Shown here: positions 43,253 to 51,582 of the stretch, in pieces
Numbering within the stretch: the first letter of the stretch is position 1
Layout of the letters: every line of letters begins with the position of its first letter
NCBI RefSeq assembly: GCF_013389455.1
Contig: NZ_CP058278.1
Location: forward strand, 248,001-312,000
From: Flavobacterium inviolabile
GTDB taxonomy: Bacteria > Bacteroidota > Bacteroidia > Flavobacteriales > Flavobacteriaceae
DNA length: 64,000 bases
Reading direction: 5' to 3'
Notes under the pieces: generated by a model
Databases searched by the model: none
Told to the model about the DNA's origin: nothing
What the model saw: only the letters and a program-made list of their open reading frames with translations
Made by a program: the position numbers and the translations under genes

Positions 43253-45465
43253 TAATTTACTTTATCAACAATTTTATTTTTTTTGTCTTTTAACGTTATC
43301 GTTCCTTTCACATTGGCATTCATGCTTTTCATATCCGTCAAGATATTCAAGGCTTCATCAACATACACATCGTTATTTAAACTCTCGTGCCAACGCTGTC
43401 TTTTCTGAGCTAACAAGGTGTCGTTTTTGAACAATTCCATTTCGTATGGCAATGATGTAAAGGTCAGACTGTTTTTATAATCTGCCAAAGCTTTGAATTT
43501 TTTAGCGGTCGCTTCCACTGCCGATTCTTCTGCCTTGAATTTTTTGAAATTCAGACTGTACACATTCATATCCTTACGGGAGCTGATCCATTTCGCATTT
43601 TCATCGATCAGTTTAAACTGCTCGTTATCTGCCATTCGCTCTTTACTTTTGGCAATAGTTCCTGAAAAATCAAGTCCTTTTACCGGTTGGTAATTTGCCG
43701 GATCAATTTTGTCCCAAGGCATTGCATTGTCAATATCACGTTCGCCCATATCGATATAAGAATAACGATCCGGCATCACGATATCACTCAACACCCCTTC
43801 ACGCTGTGTAGAACCACCGTTTACTCTGTAGAATTTCTGAGTAGTCGTTTTTAAGGCACCTAAATCACCATAAGGATTGCTTCGGATAAACTGATTCAGG
43901 TCGATTACATTCTGAACGGTTCCTTTACCATAAGTATGTTTACTTCCGATGATTACACCTCTTTTATAATCCTGGATAGCTGCTGCAAAGATCTCTGATG
44001 CCGAAGCCGAGAAGTTATTCACCATTACCACAAGCGGACCATCCCAGTGTACTTTTGACTGTTTGTTGTACAGTACTTCTTTTTTACCGTTAGCCGATTT
44101 GATCTGTACCACCGGTCCCTGATCGATAAACAACCCTACCATGTCCACAACGGTTTGCAAAGAACCACCGCCGTTATCACGCAAGTCCATTACGATTCCC
44201 TGAACATTCTGTTTTTTCAATCGTTCGATTTCCTGTGCTACATCTTTAAAGGCATCTCTTTTATCTTTATTTTCAAAATCAATATAGAATTTCGGCAAAT
44301 AAATTACGCCGTAAGTCGCATCCCCTTTTTTAACTAAAGACGATTTTGCGTATGTTTCTTCAATTTCAACCACTTCACGGACAATCGGAATCACTTTAAT
44401 AGTTCCGTCCACTTTTTTAACGGTTAAACGAACTTCCGTTCCTTTTTTACCTTTAATTTTTTTCACCACATCGTCCAGACGCATTCCAACCACATCAACC
44501 GGTTCGTCATTTCCCTGCGCTACTTTCATGATCAGGTCACCCTGCTCCAGTTGTTTTCCTCTCCAGGCTGGTCCGCCAGGGATCAGTTCTGTAATTTCGG
44601 TGAAATCGTTTTTCTTTTGTAAACGGGCTCCGATTCCTTCCAGGCTTCCGCTGATGCTGATATCGAATTTCTCTTTATCATCCGGAGCAAAGTAGAAAGT
44701 ATGCGGGTCAAAACGCTCTACAATAGCATTCAGATAAACAGAGAACCAGTCTTCACGGTCTAATTCCTGAATGAATCCGAAATATTCGTCTAACGATTTT
44801 AAAGTCGTTTCACGGGAACTTTTCTCTAATTCTTCAACTGTTTTTGGTTTGGAATCAGCAGCTTTTTTAGTTCCTTCCGCTCCTTTTTTATCTGCTGTAC
44901 CTTCTTTCTCTTTTTCCTGTAATTTCAGCTTGTCGGTAACCGAAGACAAGACATTCAGTTTTAACTGTTTTTCCCAACGGGTTCTCAGTTCCGATTTGTT
45001 TTTAGAAAACGGCTGTTTGTCATAATCCACGCTGATTTCCTCATTTGTATTGAAATCAAATGGTTTGTCCAGTACATCTTTATAGATTTTTTTTGATTCC
45101 GCCATACGTTCCATCAAACGTTGGTAAGTCAGATCAAAAAAGGTCAGATCTTTATTTTTGATCATGTCATCGATCTGCGTTTCATATTTGGAAAACTCAT
45201 CCAGATCCGACTGAATAAAGAATCGTTTCGAAGGATCTAAGGCAGAAATATATTCTTTATAAACACTTTTTGAAAATGCGTCATCCATCGCCACAGGATC
45301 ATAATGCCCTTTTTCTAAAACAAATGTCAACAGTTCCAGCAAAAGCTTGTCTTTTTCAGGATCTGCTTTTTTGTTAGGCATAAAACTCCAAAGTATTGCT
45401 GACAAAGCGGTTATCACCAATACAATCTTATAATTTCTCTTCATAAATTGCCAAAAAGTATTCAT
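43252..45465 (-). CDS. prc: carboxy-terminal processing protease, Prc/Tsp family (S41)
   Basis: This 737-residue periplasmic protease trims or degrades proteins from the C-terminus. It has an N-terminal anchor (KIVLVITALSAILWSF), the helical N-terminal Prc region, a PDZ domain (GSLEGIGARLQKKNDFTEITELIPGGPAWRGKQLEQGDLI), the S41 core with the nucleophile Ser in NNFSASASEIFAAAIQDY and the Lys in GSKHTYGKGTVQ, and the C-terminal domain seen in tail-specific proteases. A Lys/Glu-rich low-complexity insert lies near residues 190-215. It is upstream of, and coupled to, the DppC-like gene. Confidence 0.95.
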   Translation of the reverse strand: MNTFWQFMKRNYKIVLVITALSAILWSFMPNKKADPEKDKLLLELLTFVLEKGHYDPVAMDDAFSKSVYKEYISALDPSKRFFIQSDLDEFSKYETQIDDMIKNKDLTFFDLTYQRLMERMAESKKIYKDVLDKPFDFNTNEEISVDYDKQPFSKNKSELRTRWEKQLKLNVLSSVTDKLKLQEKEKEGTADKKGAEGTKKAADSKPKTVEELEKSSRETTLKSLDEYFGFIQELDREDWFSVYLNAIVERFDPHTFYFAPDDKEKFDISISGSLEGIGARLQKKNDFTEITELIPGGPAWRGKQLEQGDLIMKVAQGNDEPVDVVGMRLDDVVKKIKGKKGTEVRLTVKKVDGTIKVIPIVREVVEIEETYAKSSLVKKGDATYGVIYLPKFYIDFENKDKRDAFKDVAQEIERLKKQNVQGIVMDLRDNGGGSLQTVVDMVGLFIDQGPVVQIKSANGKKEVLYNKQSKVHWDGPLVVMVNNFSASASEIFAAAIQDYKRGVIIGSKHTYGKGTVQNVIDLNQFIRSNPYGDLGALKTTTQKFYRVNGGSTQREGVLSDIVMPDRYSYIDMGERDIDNAMPWDKIDPANYQPVKGLDFSGTIAKSKERMADNEQFKLIDENAKWISSRKDMNVYSLNFKKFKAEESAVEATAKKFKALADYKNSLTFTSLPYEMELFKNDTLLAQKRQRWHESLNNDVYVDEALNILTDMKSMNANVKGTITLKDKKNKIVDKVN

Positions 45466-45651
45466 TACTATTTTTCAACTAAATTACATAAAAAAGGATG
45501 TTACTCTCTTAATATACGGATAATTTTTTGTTAAAGGTTTCTTTTCATTACGGAATTATCACAGATATTCCAAAACTTTAAAAATCAAAAATTGTACCAG
45601 GACAAATTTAGAAATTGCTTACTTTAGCGAAACTAAAAAAATACCCCCAAA

Positions 45652-46428
45652 ATGAGTAAGAAACCTTTAATATTGGTTACAAATGACGACAGTATTGTGG
45701 CACCGGGAATCAGAGCACTGATTAGTGTAATGAAAGAAATCGGGGAAGTTGTGGTAGTCGCTCCGGACAGTCCGCAATCGGCTATGGGACACGCTATCAC
45801 CATCAACAATACGCTGCATGTAGAGAAAGTTACCATTGATGCCGATCTGGATACCGAATACAGCTGCTCCGGAACTCCGGTAGACTGTGTTAAAATTGCC
45901 GTTCATGAAATCCTGAAGCGCAAACCGGATTTATGCGTATCGGGCATCAACCACGGTTCTAATTCTTCTATCAATATTATTTATTCCGGAACCATGAGTG
46001 CCGCTGTAGAAGCCGGTATTGAAGGGATTCCCGCCATTGGTTTCTCTTTACTGGATTTTAGCTGGAATGCCGATTTTGAGCCGGCAAAGGAATTTGTCAA
46101 AAAAATCACCCTGGAGGTTCTGGAAAAAGGCCTGCCGGACAGCGTTATTCTGAATGTGAATTTACCGAAACTTCCTGCTCAGGAAATCAAGGGAATCAAA
46201 ATATGCCGTCAGGCAAAAGCCATGTGGGAAGAGCGTTTTGACAAAAGAACAAATCCGCAGGGAAAAGAGTATTACTGGCTTACCGGTGAGTTTGTCAACC
46301 AGGATAAAGGAGAAGATACAGACGAGTGGGCTTTGGCCAATGGTTATATTTCCGTTGTGCCGGTTCAGTTCGACCTTACCGCACACCATGCCATCCAGCA
46401 GCTGAACACCTGGAATCTGAACAATTAA
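45652..46428 (+). CDS. surE: 5'/3'-nucleotidase SurE
   Basis: This metal-dependent phosphatase of 258 residues acts on nucleoside 5'- and 3'-monophosphates. The metal-binding Asp12-Asp13 pair (LVTNDDSIVAPGI), the Ser in VVAPDSPQSAMGHAIT, and Asn in SGINHGSNSS, plus YSGTMSAAVEAGIEGIPAIGFS, are all present. It starts a plus-strand run with a small membrane protein and lpxB. A TACTTTAG element at 45620-45627, one base off the consensus, may be its -7 box. Confidence 0.95.
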   Translation: MSKKPLILVTNDDSIVAPGIRALISVMKEIGEVVVVAPDSPQSAMGHAITINNTLHVEKVTIDADLDTEYSCSGTPVDCVKIAVHEILKRKPDLCVSGINHGSNSSINIIYSGTMSAAVEAGIEGIPAIGFSLLDFSWNADFEPAKEFVKKITLEVLEKGLPDSVILNVNLPKLPAQEIKGIKICRQAKAMWEERFDKRTNPQGKEYYWLTGEFVNQDKGEDTDEWALANGYISVVPVQFDLTAHHAIQQLNTWNLNN

Positions 46429-46438
46429 GATTAAAACG

Positions 46439-46714
46439 ATGATGCGTACAAAAGATTTAATAATAGGATTTATAATCGGAATACTTGCCGCAGGCCTTGG
46501 CTCCTGCCTGTTCCTGTTATTGTTTACAGACATTCACACCATTCAGGGTCTGAAATTTATCCGTCAGCAAAACTTATCCGGAAAGGTCATTACCCTTGGC
46601 GCTGTTTTCAACCTGATCTCGTTCTTTTTATTATTAAAATTCCGCAAGGAAGAAATGGCACGTGGCGTTATCCTGGCCACTATCGTTTTAGCAATATTAA
46701 CCGTTATCCTATAA
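46439..46714 (+). CDS. small three-helix membrane protein of unknown function
   Basis: The 91-residue product has three hydrophobic segments (about residues 7-29, 50-65 and 73-91) and no motif I know. The first helix carries [20 protein letters not shown]. It starts ten bases after surE and ends 23 bases before lpxB, a position that is common for such a protein in Flavobacterium genomes, so it is a real gene. A tie to lipid A synthesis is only guilt by association. ATG codons at 46439 and 46442 are both possible starts. Confidence 0.75.
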   Translation: MMRTKDLIIGFIIGILAAGLGSCLFLLLFTDIHTIQGLKFIRQQNLSGKVITLGAVFNLISFFLLLKFRKEEMARGVILATIVLAILTVIL

Positions 46715-46737
46715 CAGTACACAGAAATCAACAAGCG

Positions 46738-47850
46738 ATGAAATATTACATTATAGCCGGAGAAGCATCAGGCGACCTTCATGGTTCGAACTTAATGAAG
46801 CGCCTTTACCAACACGACCCGAATGCCGAAATACGTTTTTGGGGTGGCGATCTGATGCAAAAAACCGGAGGCACTTTAGTTAAACATTATCGCGACCTTG
46901 CTTTTATGGGATTTGCGGAAGTGGTTATGAATCTTAAAACGATCCTTAACAATATTAAAATATGCAAAGCCGACATACTGGCTTTTCAGCCGGACGTGCT
47001 GATATTCATTGACTATCCCGGTTTTAACATGCGCATTGCAAAATGGGCAAAAGAGCTGGGCATGAAAACCCATTATTATATTTCCCCGCAAATCTGGGCG
47101 TGGAAAGAAAACCGTATCAATGCCATCAAGCGGGATGTGGATAAAATGTATGTTATCCTGCCTTTTGAAAAAGATTTTTACGAAAAGAAACACCATTTCC
47201 CGGTAGCTTTTGTAGGCCACCCGCTGATCGACGCGATTCACTATCGCGAAAAAACCGATACGGCACGATTCCGACAGGAAAACGATCTGGATGAAAAACC
47301 GATTATTGCCCTGCTGCCCGGAAGCAGAAAGCAGGAAATTTCCAAAATGCTTTCGGAAATGCTTTCTGTAGTGGATGATTTTCCCGAATACCAGTTTGTG
47401 ATCGCCGGGGCACCAAGTCAGGATTTTTCTTTTTACCAGCAATTCCTGACCAACAAAAGGGTACACTTTATTTCCAATAAAACCTACGATCTGTTAAGCG
47501 TGGCACATGCCGCCCTGGTTACTTCCGGTACGGCAACACTGGAAACTGCCTTATTTAAGGTTCCCGAAGTTGTTTTATATAAAGGGAACTGGATTTCCTA
47601 CCAGATTGCCAAGCGTATCATTACCTTAAAATACATTTCGCTTGTAAACCTGATCATGGATAAAGAAGTGGTTACCGAATTGATTCAGGGCGATTGCAAT
47701 CCTAAAAAAATCAAACAGGAACTCTCTAAATTATTAGAACAGAATCACCGCGCTAAGCTGTTGAAAGAATATGATTTACTGGAAGAAAAGCTTGGTGGCG
47801 AAGGCGCGAGCGAGAAAACAGCACAGTTAATTATAAATAATTTAACATAA
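46738..47850 (+). CDS. lpxB: lipid-A-disaccharide synthase
   Basis: This GT19 glycosyltransferase of 370 residues joins UDP-diacylglucosamine and lipid X in lipid A synthesis at the inner membrane. Landmarks are the start [86 protein letters not shown] and [21 protein letters not shown]. Lengths and motifs are normal. It shares a run with surE and a small membrane protein. Confidence 0.96.
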   Translation: MKYYIIAGEASGDLHGSNLMKRLYQHDPNAEIRFWGGDLMQKTGGTLVKHYRDLAFMGFAEVVMNLKTILNNIKICKADILAFQPDVLIFIDYPGFNMRIAKWAKELGMKTHYYISPQIWAWKENRINAIKRDVDKMYVILPFEKDFYEKKHHFPVAFVGHPLIDAIHYREKTDTARFRQENDLDEKPIIALLPGSRKQEISKMLSEMLSVVDDFPEYQFVIAGAPSQDFSFYQQFLTNKRVHFISNKTYDLLSVAHAALVTSGTATLETALFKVPEVVLYKGNWISYQIAKRIITLKYISLVNLIMDKEVVTELIQGDCNPKKIKQELSKLLEQNHRAKLLKEYDLLEEKLGGEGASEKTAQLIINNLT

Positions 47851-47869
47851 GCCGGCGAAAATATTTCCC

Positions 47870-47877
47870 TATTTTTG
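47870..47877 (+). promoter_or_regulatory. -7 promoter box upstream of the NlpC/P60 gene
   Basis: TATTTTTG matches TAnnTTTG and ends 17 bases before the ATG at 47895. Confidence 0.6.
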
Positions 47878-47894
47878 TTCAAAAGCGATTGATC

Positions 47895-48557
47895 ATGAGA
47901 AAGGTTATACAAGTATTCTTTTTATTATTTTTAGTGGTTTCCTGTAAATCTACAGCACCAACAATTATTACTTCTAAAAAAGAAGCCGAAAAAAAAGGAC
48001 TCTATTCCTACACTCAGAAAGAAAGATCAAAAACTATAGCTTCCTCCTCAAAATCTTCTAAAGCTGATAAAAAAGCGGAAGAAGAATCCCGGAAAACCGA
48101 TCGTAAAAAACGTAAACTGGTTGAAAAAGACGAACCGGAAAACGATATTATTGTAAGTGACGGAAGCGACAGCTATATTGCAGAACAGTTAACCAATACC
48201 GCTATGGACTACCTGGGTGTTCGCTATCGCGGTGGCGGAACGACCCGTGAAGGAATGGATTGTTCCGGACTGGTAACTGCTGTATTCAGTTCTTTTGATC
48301 TATCGCTGCCCCGCAGTTCCAACGATATGGCAAAAGTGGGAGAACGACTGGAATTCAAAGACATTAAACGCGGTGACCTGGTATTTTTCAGAACCAACGG
48401 TAAGCGCATTATCAACCATGTAGGACTTGTTGTGGAAGTTATGGAAGATGAAATTAAATTTATCCACTCTTCTACCTCCAGCGGTGTTATTATTTCTTCC
48501 ACAAAAGAGCCTTATTATGAGCGTTCTTTTGTACAGGCCAACCGAATGGTGAACTAA
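47895..48557 (+). CDS. NlpC/P60 (C40) peptidase lipoprotein
   Basis: This 220-residue envelope lipoprotein (lipobox VVSC, Cys17) is a D,L-endopeptidase-type wall hydrolase. After a Lys/Ser/Glu-rich linker (residues 25-85) comes the catalytic domain, with Cys123 in GMDCSGLV, His175 in IINHVGLVVEV and a third polar residue His191 in FIHSST. It would cut peptide stems of peptidoglycan. I chose the ATG at 47895; a TTG six bases upstream is also in frame. comEC follows after 42 bases. Confidence 0.93.
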   Translation: MRKVIQVFFLLFLVVSCKSTAPTIITSKKEAEKKGLYSYTQKERSKTIASSSKSSKADKKAEEESRKTDRKKRKLVEKDEPENDIIVSDGSDSYIAEQLTNTAMDYLGVRYRGGGTTREGMDCSGLVTAVFSSFDLSLPRSSNDMAKVGERLEFKDIKRGDLVFFRTNGKRIINHVGLVVEVMEDEIKFIHSSTSSGVIISSTKEPYYERSFVQANRMVN

Positions 48558-48599
48558 AATAATTTTCATATACCGCTATTTTTCAATACCTTAGAATTT

Positions 48600-50630
48600 A
48601 TGAAGGTATTGCGATATCCCATAATAGCGATTGTATTCTTTTTTGTATCGGGCATACTCTATGATTTTTACCGGAAGCCCGACACAAACAACCTGCTGCT
48701 GTTTTGCAGTGTTTCCGGCTTTATCTTCTGCCTGAGCTATTATTTTTCACAAAAAGATTTTTTACAGAAAAATTATTTCGGCTTAACGCTCTGCCTGTTT
48801 TCTTTTGCTGCCGGAAGCTTCGTGCATCATGTTCATTATGAACCAAATCACCCGCGGCATTATACCCGTTATCTGAAAGAAGACCGTAATGAAATCCGGG
48901 GAACACTTTCCGAACGTTTAAAACCCAACGCTTTTGCCGAAAAGTACTATTTTACCATTACCGAAATAAACCGGCATCCGGTTTTCGGAACGTTACTGCT
49001 AAACATCCCGAAAACAACTGCCATAGAACAGCCGGCCATTGGTGATGTGTTGTTGCTCAACGGTCCTGTAACCCTCATTCCCAGAGCCATTAATCCTTAC
49101 CATTTTGATTATGCCGCGTATATGGAAAAGCAAAATGTGTTCCACCAGCTGCACCTGGATAGCGGTAATTTTGTAAAGACCGGCCAAAAAAGAAATTTTG
49201 ATTTTTATACTGCCCGCTACCGCGACAAACTGCTTTCCGGTTTTTCCATACATCATTTCCGGCCGGAAGTGCAGCATGTTATTGACGCTTTACTTCTCGG
49301 ACAGCGACAGGATATGGAAAAAGAAACATCGAGCAGTTATACCGATGCCGGCGTGGTGCATATCCTTGCCATTTCCGGACTTCATATTGCCGTTTTATAC
49401 GGAATGCTGCTTTTTATAATTAAACCGCTTAAAAAGCACAAAAAGGGCAATATCCTGCAATTAGTATCCGTGCTTTCTTTTCTTTGGATCTTTGCCATAC
49501 TATCCGGACTTTCGGCATCTGTTGTCCGGTCCGTGACGATGTTCAGCATCATTAGTTTCGGGCTATTCCTGAACAGGACAGCTAATATTTACAATTCGCT
49601 GGCGGTATCCGTATTGCTGTTGCTGCTGTTTAAACCGGATTTTCTTTTCGATGTTGGTTTTCAGCTGAGCTATATTGCCGTTTTTGCTATTGTCTGGCTG
49701 CAGCCATTTTACCGGAAAATAAAGTTTGGCAAAAACCGGATCCTCCATTATTTTACGGACACTGCCCTTATTTCTCTGGCCGCGCAAATTGGTGTGATGC
49801 CACTGTGTTTGTATTACTTTAACCAGGTTCCGTCACTCTTCCTGCTGGCCAATCTGGTTGTGATACCGCTTTCTACGGTTATCCTGATCCTGGGAATATT
49901 CGTCCTGGTTCTGAATTTTGTTTCTGCTGCTGTTGCGGTATTTTTCGGGCGCCTGCTTTCTTTTTTAATTGAAGTGATGAATGATTATATTGCCTGGGTT
50001 GCCTCTTTTAAAGATTTTGTTATCAAAGATATTCCATTTACTTTTTTGCTGATGATCAGCCTGTACCTGAGCCTTATTTTCTTTTTGCTCTGGCTGCGGA
50101 AAAAGAGCTTTCCCCGGTTTGCCGGGTGGCTGGTTACCGTGATGGTTTTGCAGTTAGTTTATATGGTGACCCTGACGAATATACGGCAGAAAGACGAACT
50201 GGTTATTTTTAACAACCGGAAGCATACCTTGATTACTGTAAAACAAAAGGCCGGCGTTCGCGCTTTCAGCAACGACAGTTTAATTGAAGACAATTACAAT
50301 CTTAAAATGTACCGTAAAGGTTTGTTTAATCCGGAAGTGCGTTGCTTTCCGTTACAGCAGCTGCTTTTTTACGGGAACCGGAAGATCCTTATTATCGATC
50401 ATTCCGGGTTGTATGCTGTTGGCGGAAAACCGGATGTGATTATCCTGACGGGTTCTCCGAAAATCAATCTGGAAAGAGTTATGGCAGCCTTACAGCCGGA
50501 ACTGGTTATTGCAGACGGTACTAATTATAAATCGGATGTAAAACGATGGGAGAAAAGCTGCGAAAAAACAAAAATCCCTTTTTACGCTACGAGTAAAAAG
50601 GGATTTTATAAAATTGCTAATACAAATTAA
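48600..50630 (+). CDS. comEC: ComEC/Rec2 family DNA-uptake channel protein
   Basis: This 676-residue polytopic protein is the inner-membrane channel for single-stranded DNA in natural transformation. The N-terminal part has two helices and an OB-like DUF4131 region (EIRGTLSERLKPNAFAEKYYFT). The Competence domain carries HILAISGLHIAVLYG (about residue 255), SASVVRSVTMFSIISFGLFLNR and DVGFQLSYIAVFAIVWLQPF. The C-terminal 150 residues align in position with the metallo-beta-lactamase domain of longer ComEC proteins, but the HxHxDH motif is missing. The last coding bases contain a perfect 15-bp hairpin and overlap the convergent thioredoxin gene. Confidence 0.93.
   Translation: MKVLRYPIIAIVFFFVSGILYDFYRKPDTNNLLLFCSVSGFIFCLSYYFSQKDFLQKNYFGLTLCLFSFAAGSFVHHVHYEPNHPRHYTRYLKEDRNEIRGTLSERLKPNAFAEKYYFTITEINRHPVFGTLLLNIPKTTAIEQPAIGDVLLLNGPVTLIPRAINPYHFDYAAYMEKQNVFHQLHLDSGNFVKTGQKRNFDFYTARYRDKLLSGFSIHHFRPEVQHVIDALLLGQRQDMEKETSSSYTDAGVVHILAISGLHIAVLYGMLLFIIKPLKKHKKGNILQLVSVLSFLWIFAILSGLSASVVRSVTMFSIISFGLFLNRTANIYNSLAVSVLLLLLFKPDFLFDVGFQLSYIAVFAIVWLQPFYRKIKFGKNRILHYFTDTALISLAAQIGVMPLCLYYFNQVPSLFLLANLVVIPLSTVILILGIFVLVLNFVSAAVAVFFGRLLSFLIEVMNDYIAWVASFKDFVIKDIPFTFLLMISLYLSLIFFLLWLRKKSFPRFAGWLVTVMVLQLVYMVTLTNIRQKDELVIFNNRKHTLITVKQKAGVRAFSNDSLIEDNYNLKMYRKGLFNPEVRCFPLQQLLFYGNRKILIIDHSGLYAVGGKPDVIILTGSPKINLERVMAALQPELVIADGTNYKSDVKRWEKSCEKTKIPFYATSKKGFYKIANTN
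50571..50607 (-). terminator. terminator of the minus-strand peptide operon, inside the comEC coding sequence
   Basis: A perfect 15-bp inverted repeat, AAAATCCCTTTTTAC / GTAAAAAGGGATTTT, with a 7-base loop, lies in the last 60 bases of comEC, 20 bases beyond the stop of the thioredoxin gene. On the minus strand it runs into TGTTTTTTCG, a proper T tail. On the plus strand the tail is only ATTTTATAAAA. Confidence 0.75.
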
Positions 50631-51085
50631 CCTTTTAAATCTTTTAGCAATTCTTCAGGAGTTCTGTAACCAACAAGTGGTGCTTTTAACTCCCCTTTTT
50701 TATCTAAGATAAACATAGACGGATAGCCCTGAACCTGTAAAAACATGGTAAATTCATGAACACCGTTTCTGCCTCTTCTGTTCGGATCAAAACCCGGATT
50801 GGCATATTTTTTACCTTTATAGTTTACTTCCGAATTTCCTTCTGCATTAAATTTTACAGCATAGTAATTCTTGCTCACAAAATCGGCTACTTCTTTATCG
50901 CTAAAGGTATTTTTATCTAACATTTTACATGGCCCGCACCAATCGGTATACACGTCCATAAAGATCGGTTTCGGATTTTTCTTTTGTGCTTTAATAGCTT
51001 CGTCAAATGTCATCCATTTGATTTCCTGTGCCTGAGCCGTTATTGCTCCAACGGTAAGGAATAACATTAATAGTATTTTTTTCAT
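50627..51085 (-). CDS. periplasmic thioredoxin-family protein (WCGPC)
   Basis: This 152-residue protein has a signal peptide (MKKILLMLFLTVGAITAQAQ) and one thioredoxin domain with the active site Cys50-Gly-Pro-Cys53 (YTDWCGPCKML) and the cis-Pro segment QGYPSMFILD. It probably handles thiols in the periplasm. It is the last gene of the DPP IV/POT run and lies eight bases after a sister thioredoxin-fold gene. Its stop shares TTAA with the comEC stop. Confidence 0.92.
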   Translation of the reverse strand: MKKILLMLFLTVGAITAQAQEIKWMTFDEAIKAQKKNPKPIFMDVYTDWCGPCKMLDKNTFSDKEVADFVSKNYYAVKFNAEGNSEVNYKGKKYANPGFDPNRRGRNGVHEFTMFLQVQGYPSMFILDKKGELKAPLVGYRTPEELLKDLKG

Positions 51086-51093
51086 GTTCTTTT

Positions 51094-51567
51094 TTATTTA
51101 ATATTCTTTATTATCTGATTTGCTCCTTCTAACCAAACAGCGGGACCGCCGGCAACATAACCGGAGCTTCCCAATTTTTCAAAATTAATTTTCCCGTCTT
51201 TTTCAGTGGCTTTTACAAACCATACTGTAGGATAACCGCGAACACCAAACATGTTCATTAACTGGTTGTTTGTTTGCTGTACTTCCGGTGCCAGTGCTTT
51301 TCTTCTTGGAAAATCCAGCTCCACTAAAATAACATTTTCTTTTGCCCAGCTTACAAACTGCGGTTGTAAAAAAACTTCTTTCTGCAAGCGGATGCACCAT
51401 CCGCACCAATCACTTCCTGTAAAAAATAAGAACAGCGGTTTTTTTTCTTTTTCCGATAACTGTACCGCTTTTTTAACATCGGTATGCCATTCTAATGTTG
51501 CCGCTTCCTGCGCATTAGCCCAAAAGCTTACCAAAACAAAAACCAATACTAATCCTATTTTTTTCAT
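51094..51567 (-). CDS. periplasmic thioredoxin-family protein (WCGWC)
   Basis: This 157-residue protein has a signal peptide (MKKIGLVLVFVLVSFWANAQ) and a thioredoxin fold with Cys55-Gly-Trp-Cys58 (GSDWCGWCIRLQKEV) and cis-Pro in RGYPTVWFVK. The Gly-Trp spacer differs from the Gly-Pro of the downstream sister, so the redox potential should differ. LDFPRRKAL is found in Bacteroidota thioredoxins of this type. It starts 15 bases after the last transporter gene. Confidence 0.9.
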   Translation of the reverse strand: MKKIGLVLVFVLVSFWANAQEAATLEWHTDVKKAVQLSEKEKKPLFLFFTGSDWCGWCIRLQKEVFLQPQFVSWAKENVILVELDFPRRKALAPEVQQTNNQLMNMFGVRGYPTVWFVKATEKDGKINFEKLGSSGYVAGGPAVWLEGANQIIKNIK

Positions 51568-51582
51568 ATATCAGGTCTTAAT

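Noticed and set aside
46876..47466. A 196-residue minus-strand open frame
   Set aside because: It is antisense to lpxB, whose motifs are complete, and it shows no domain.
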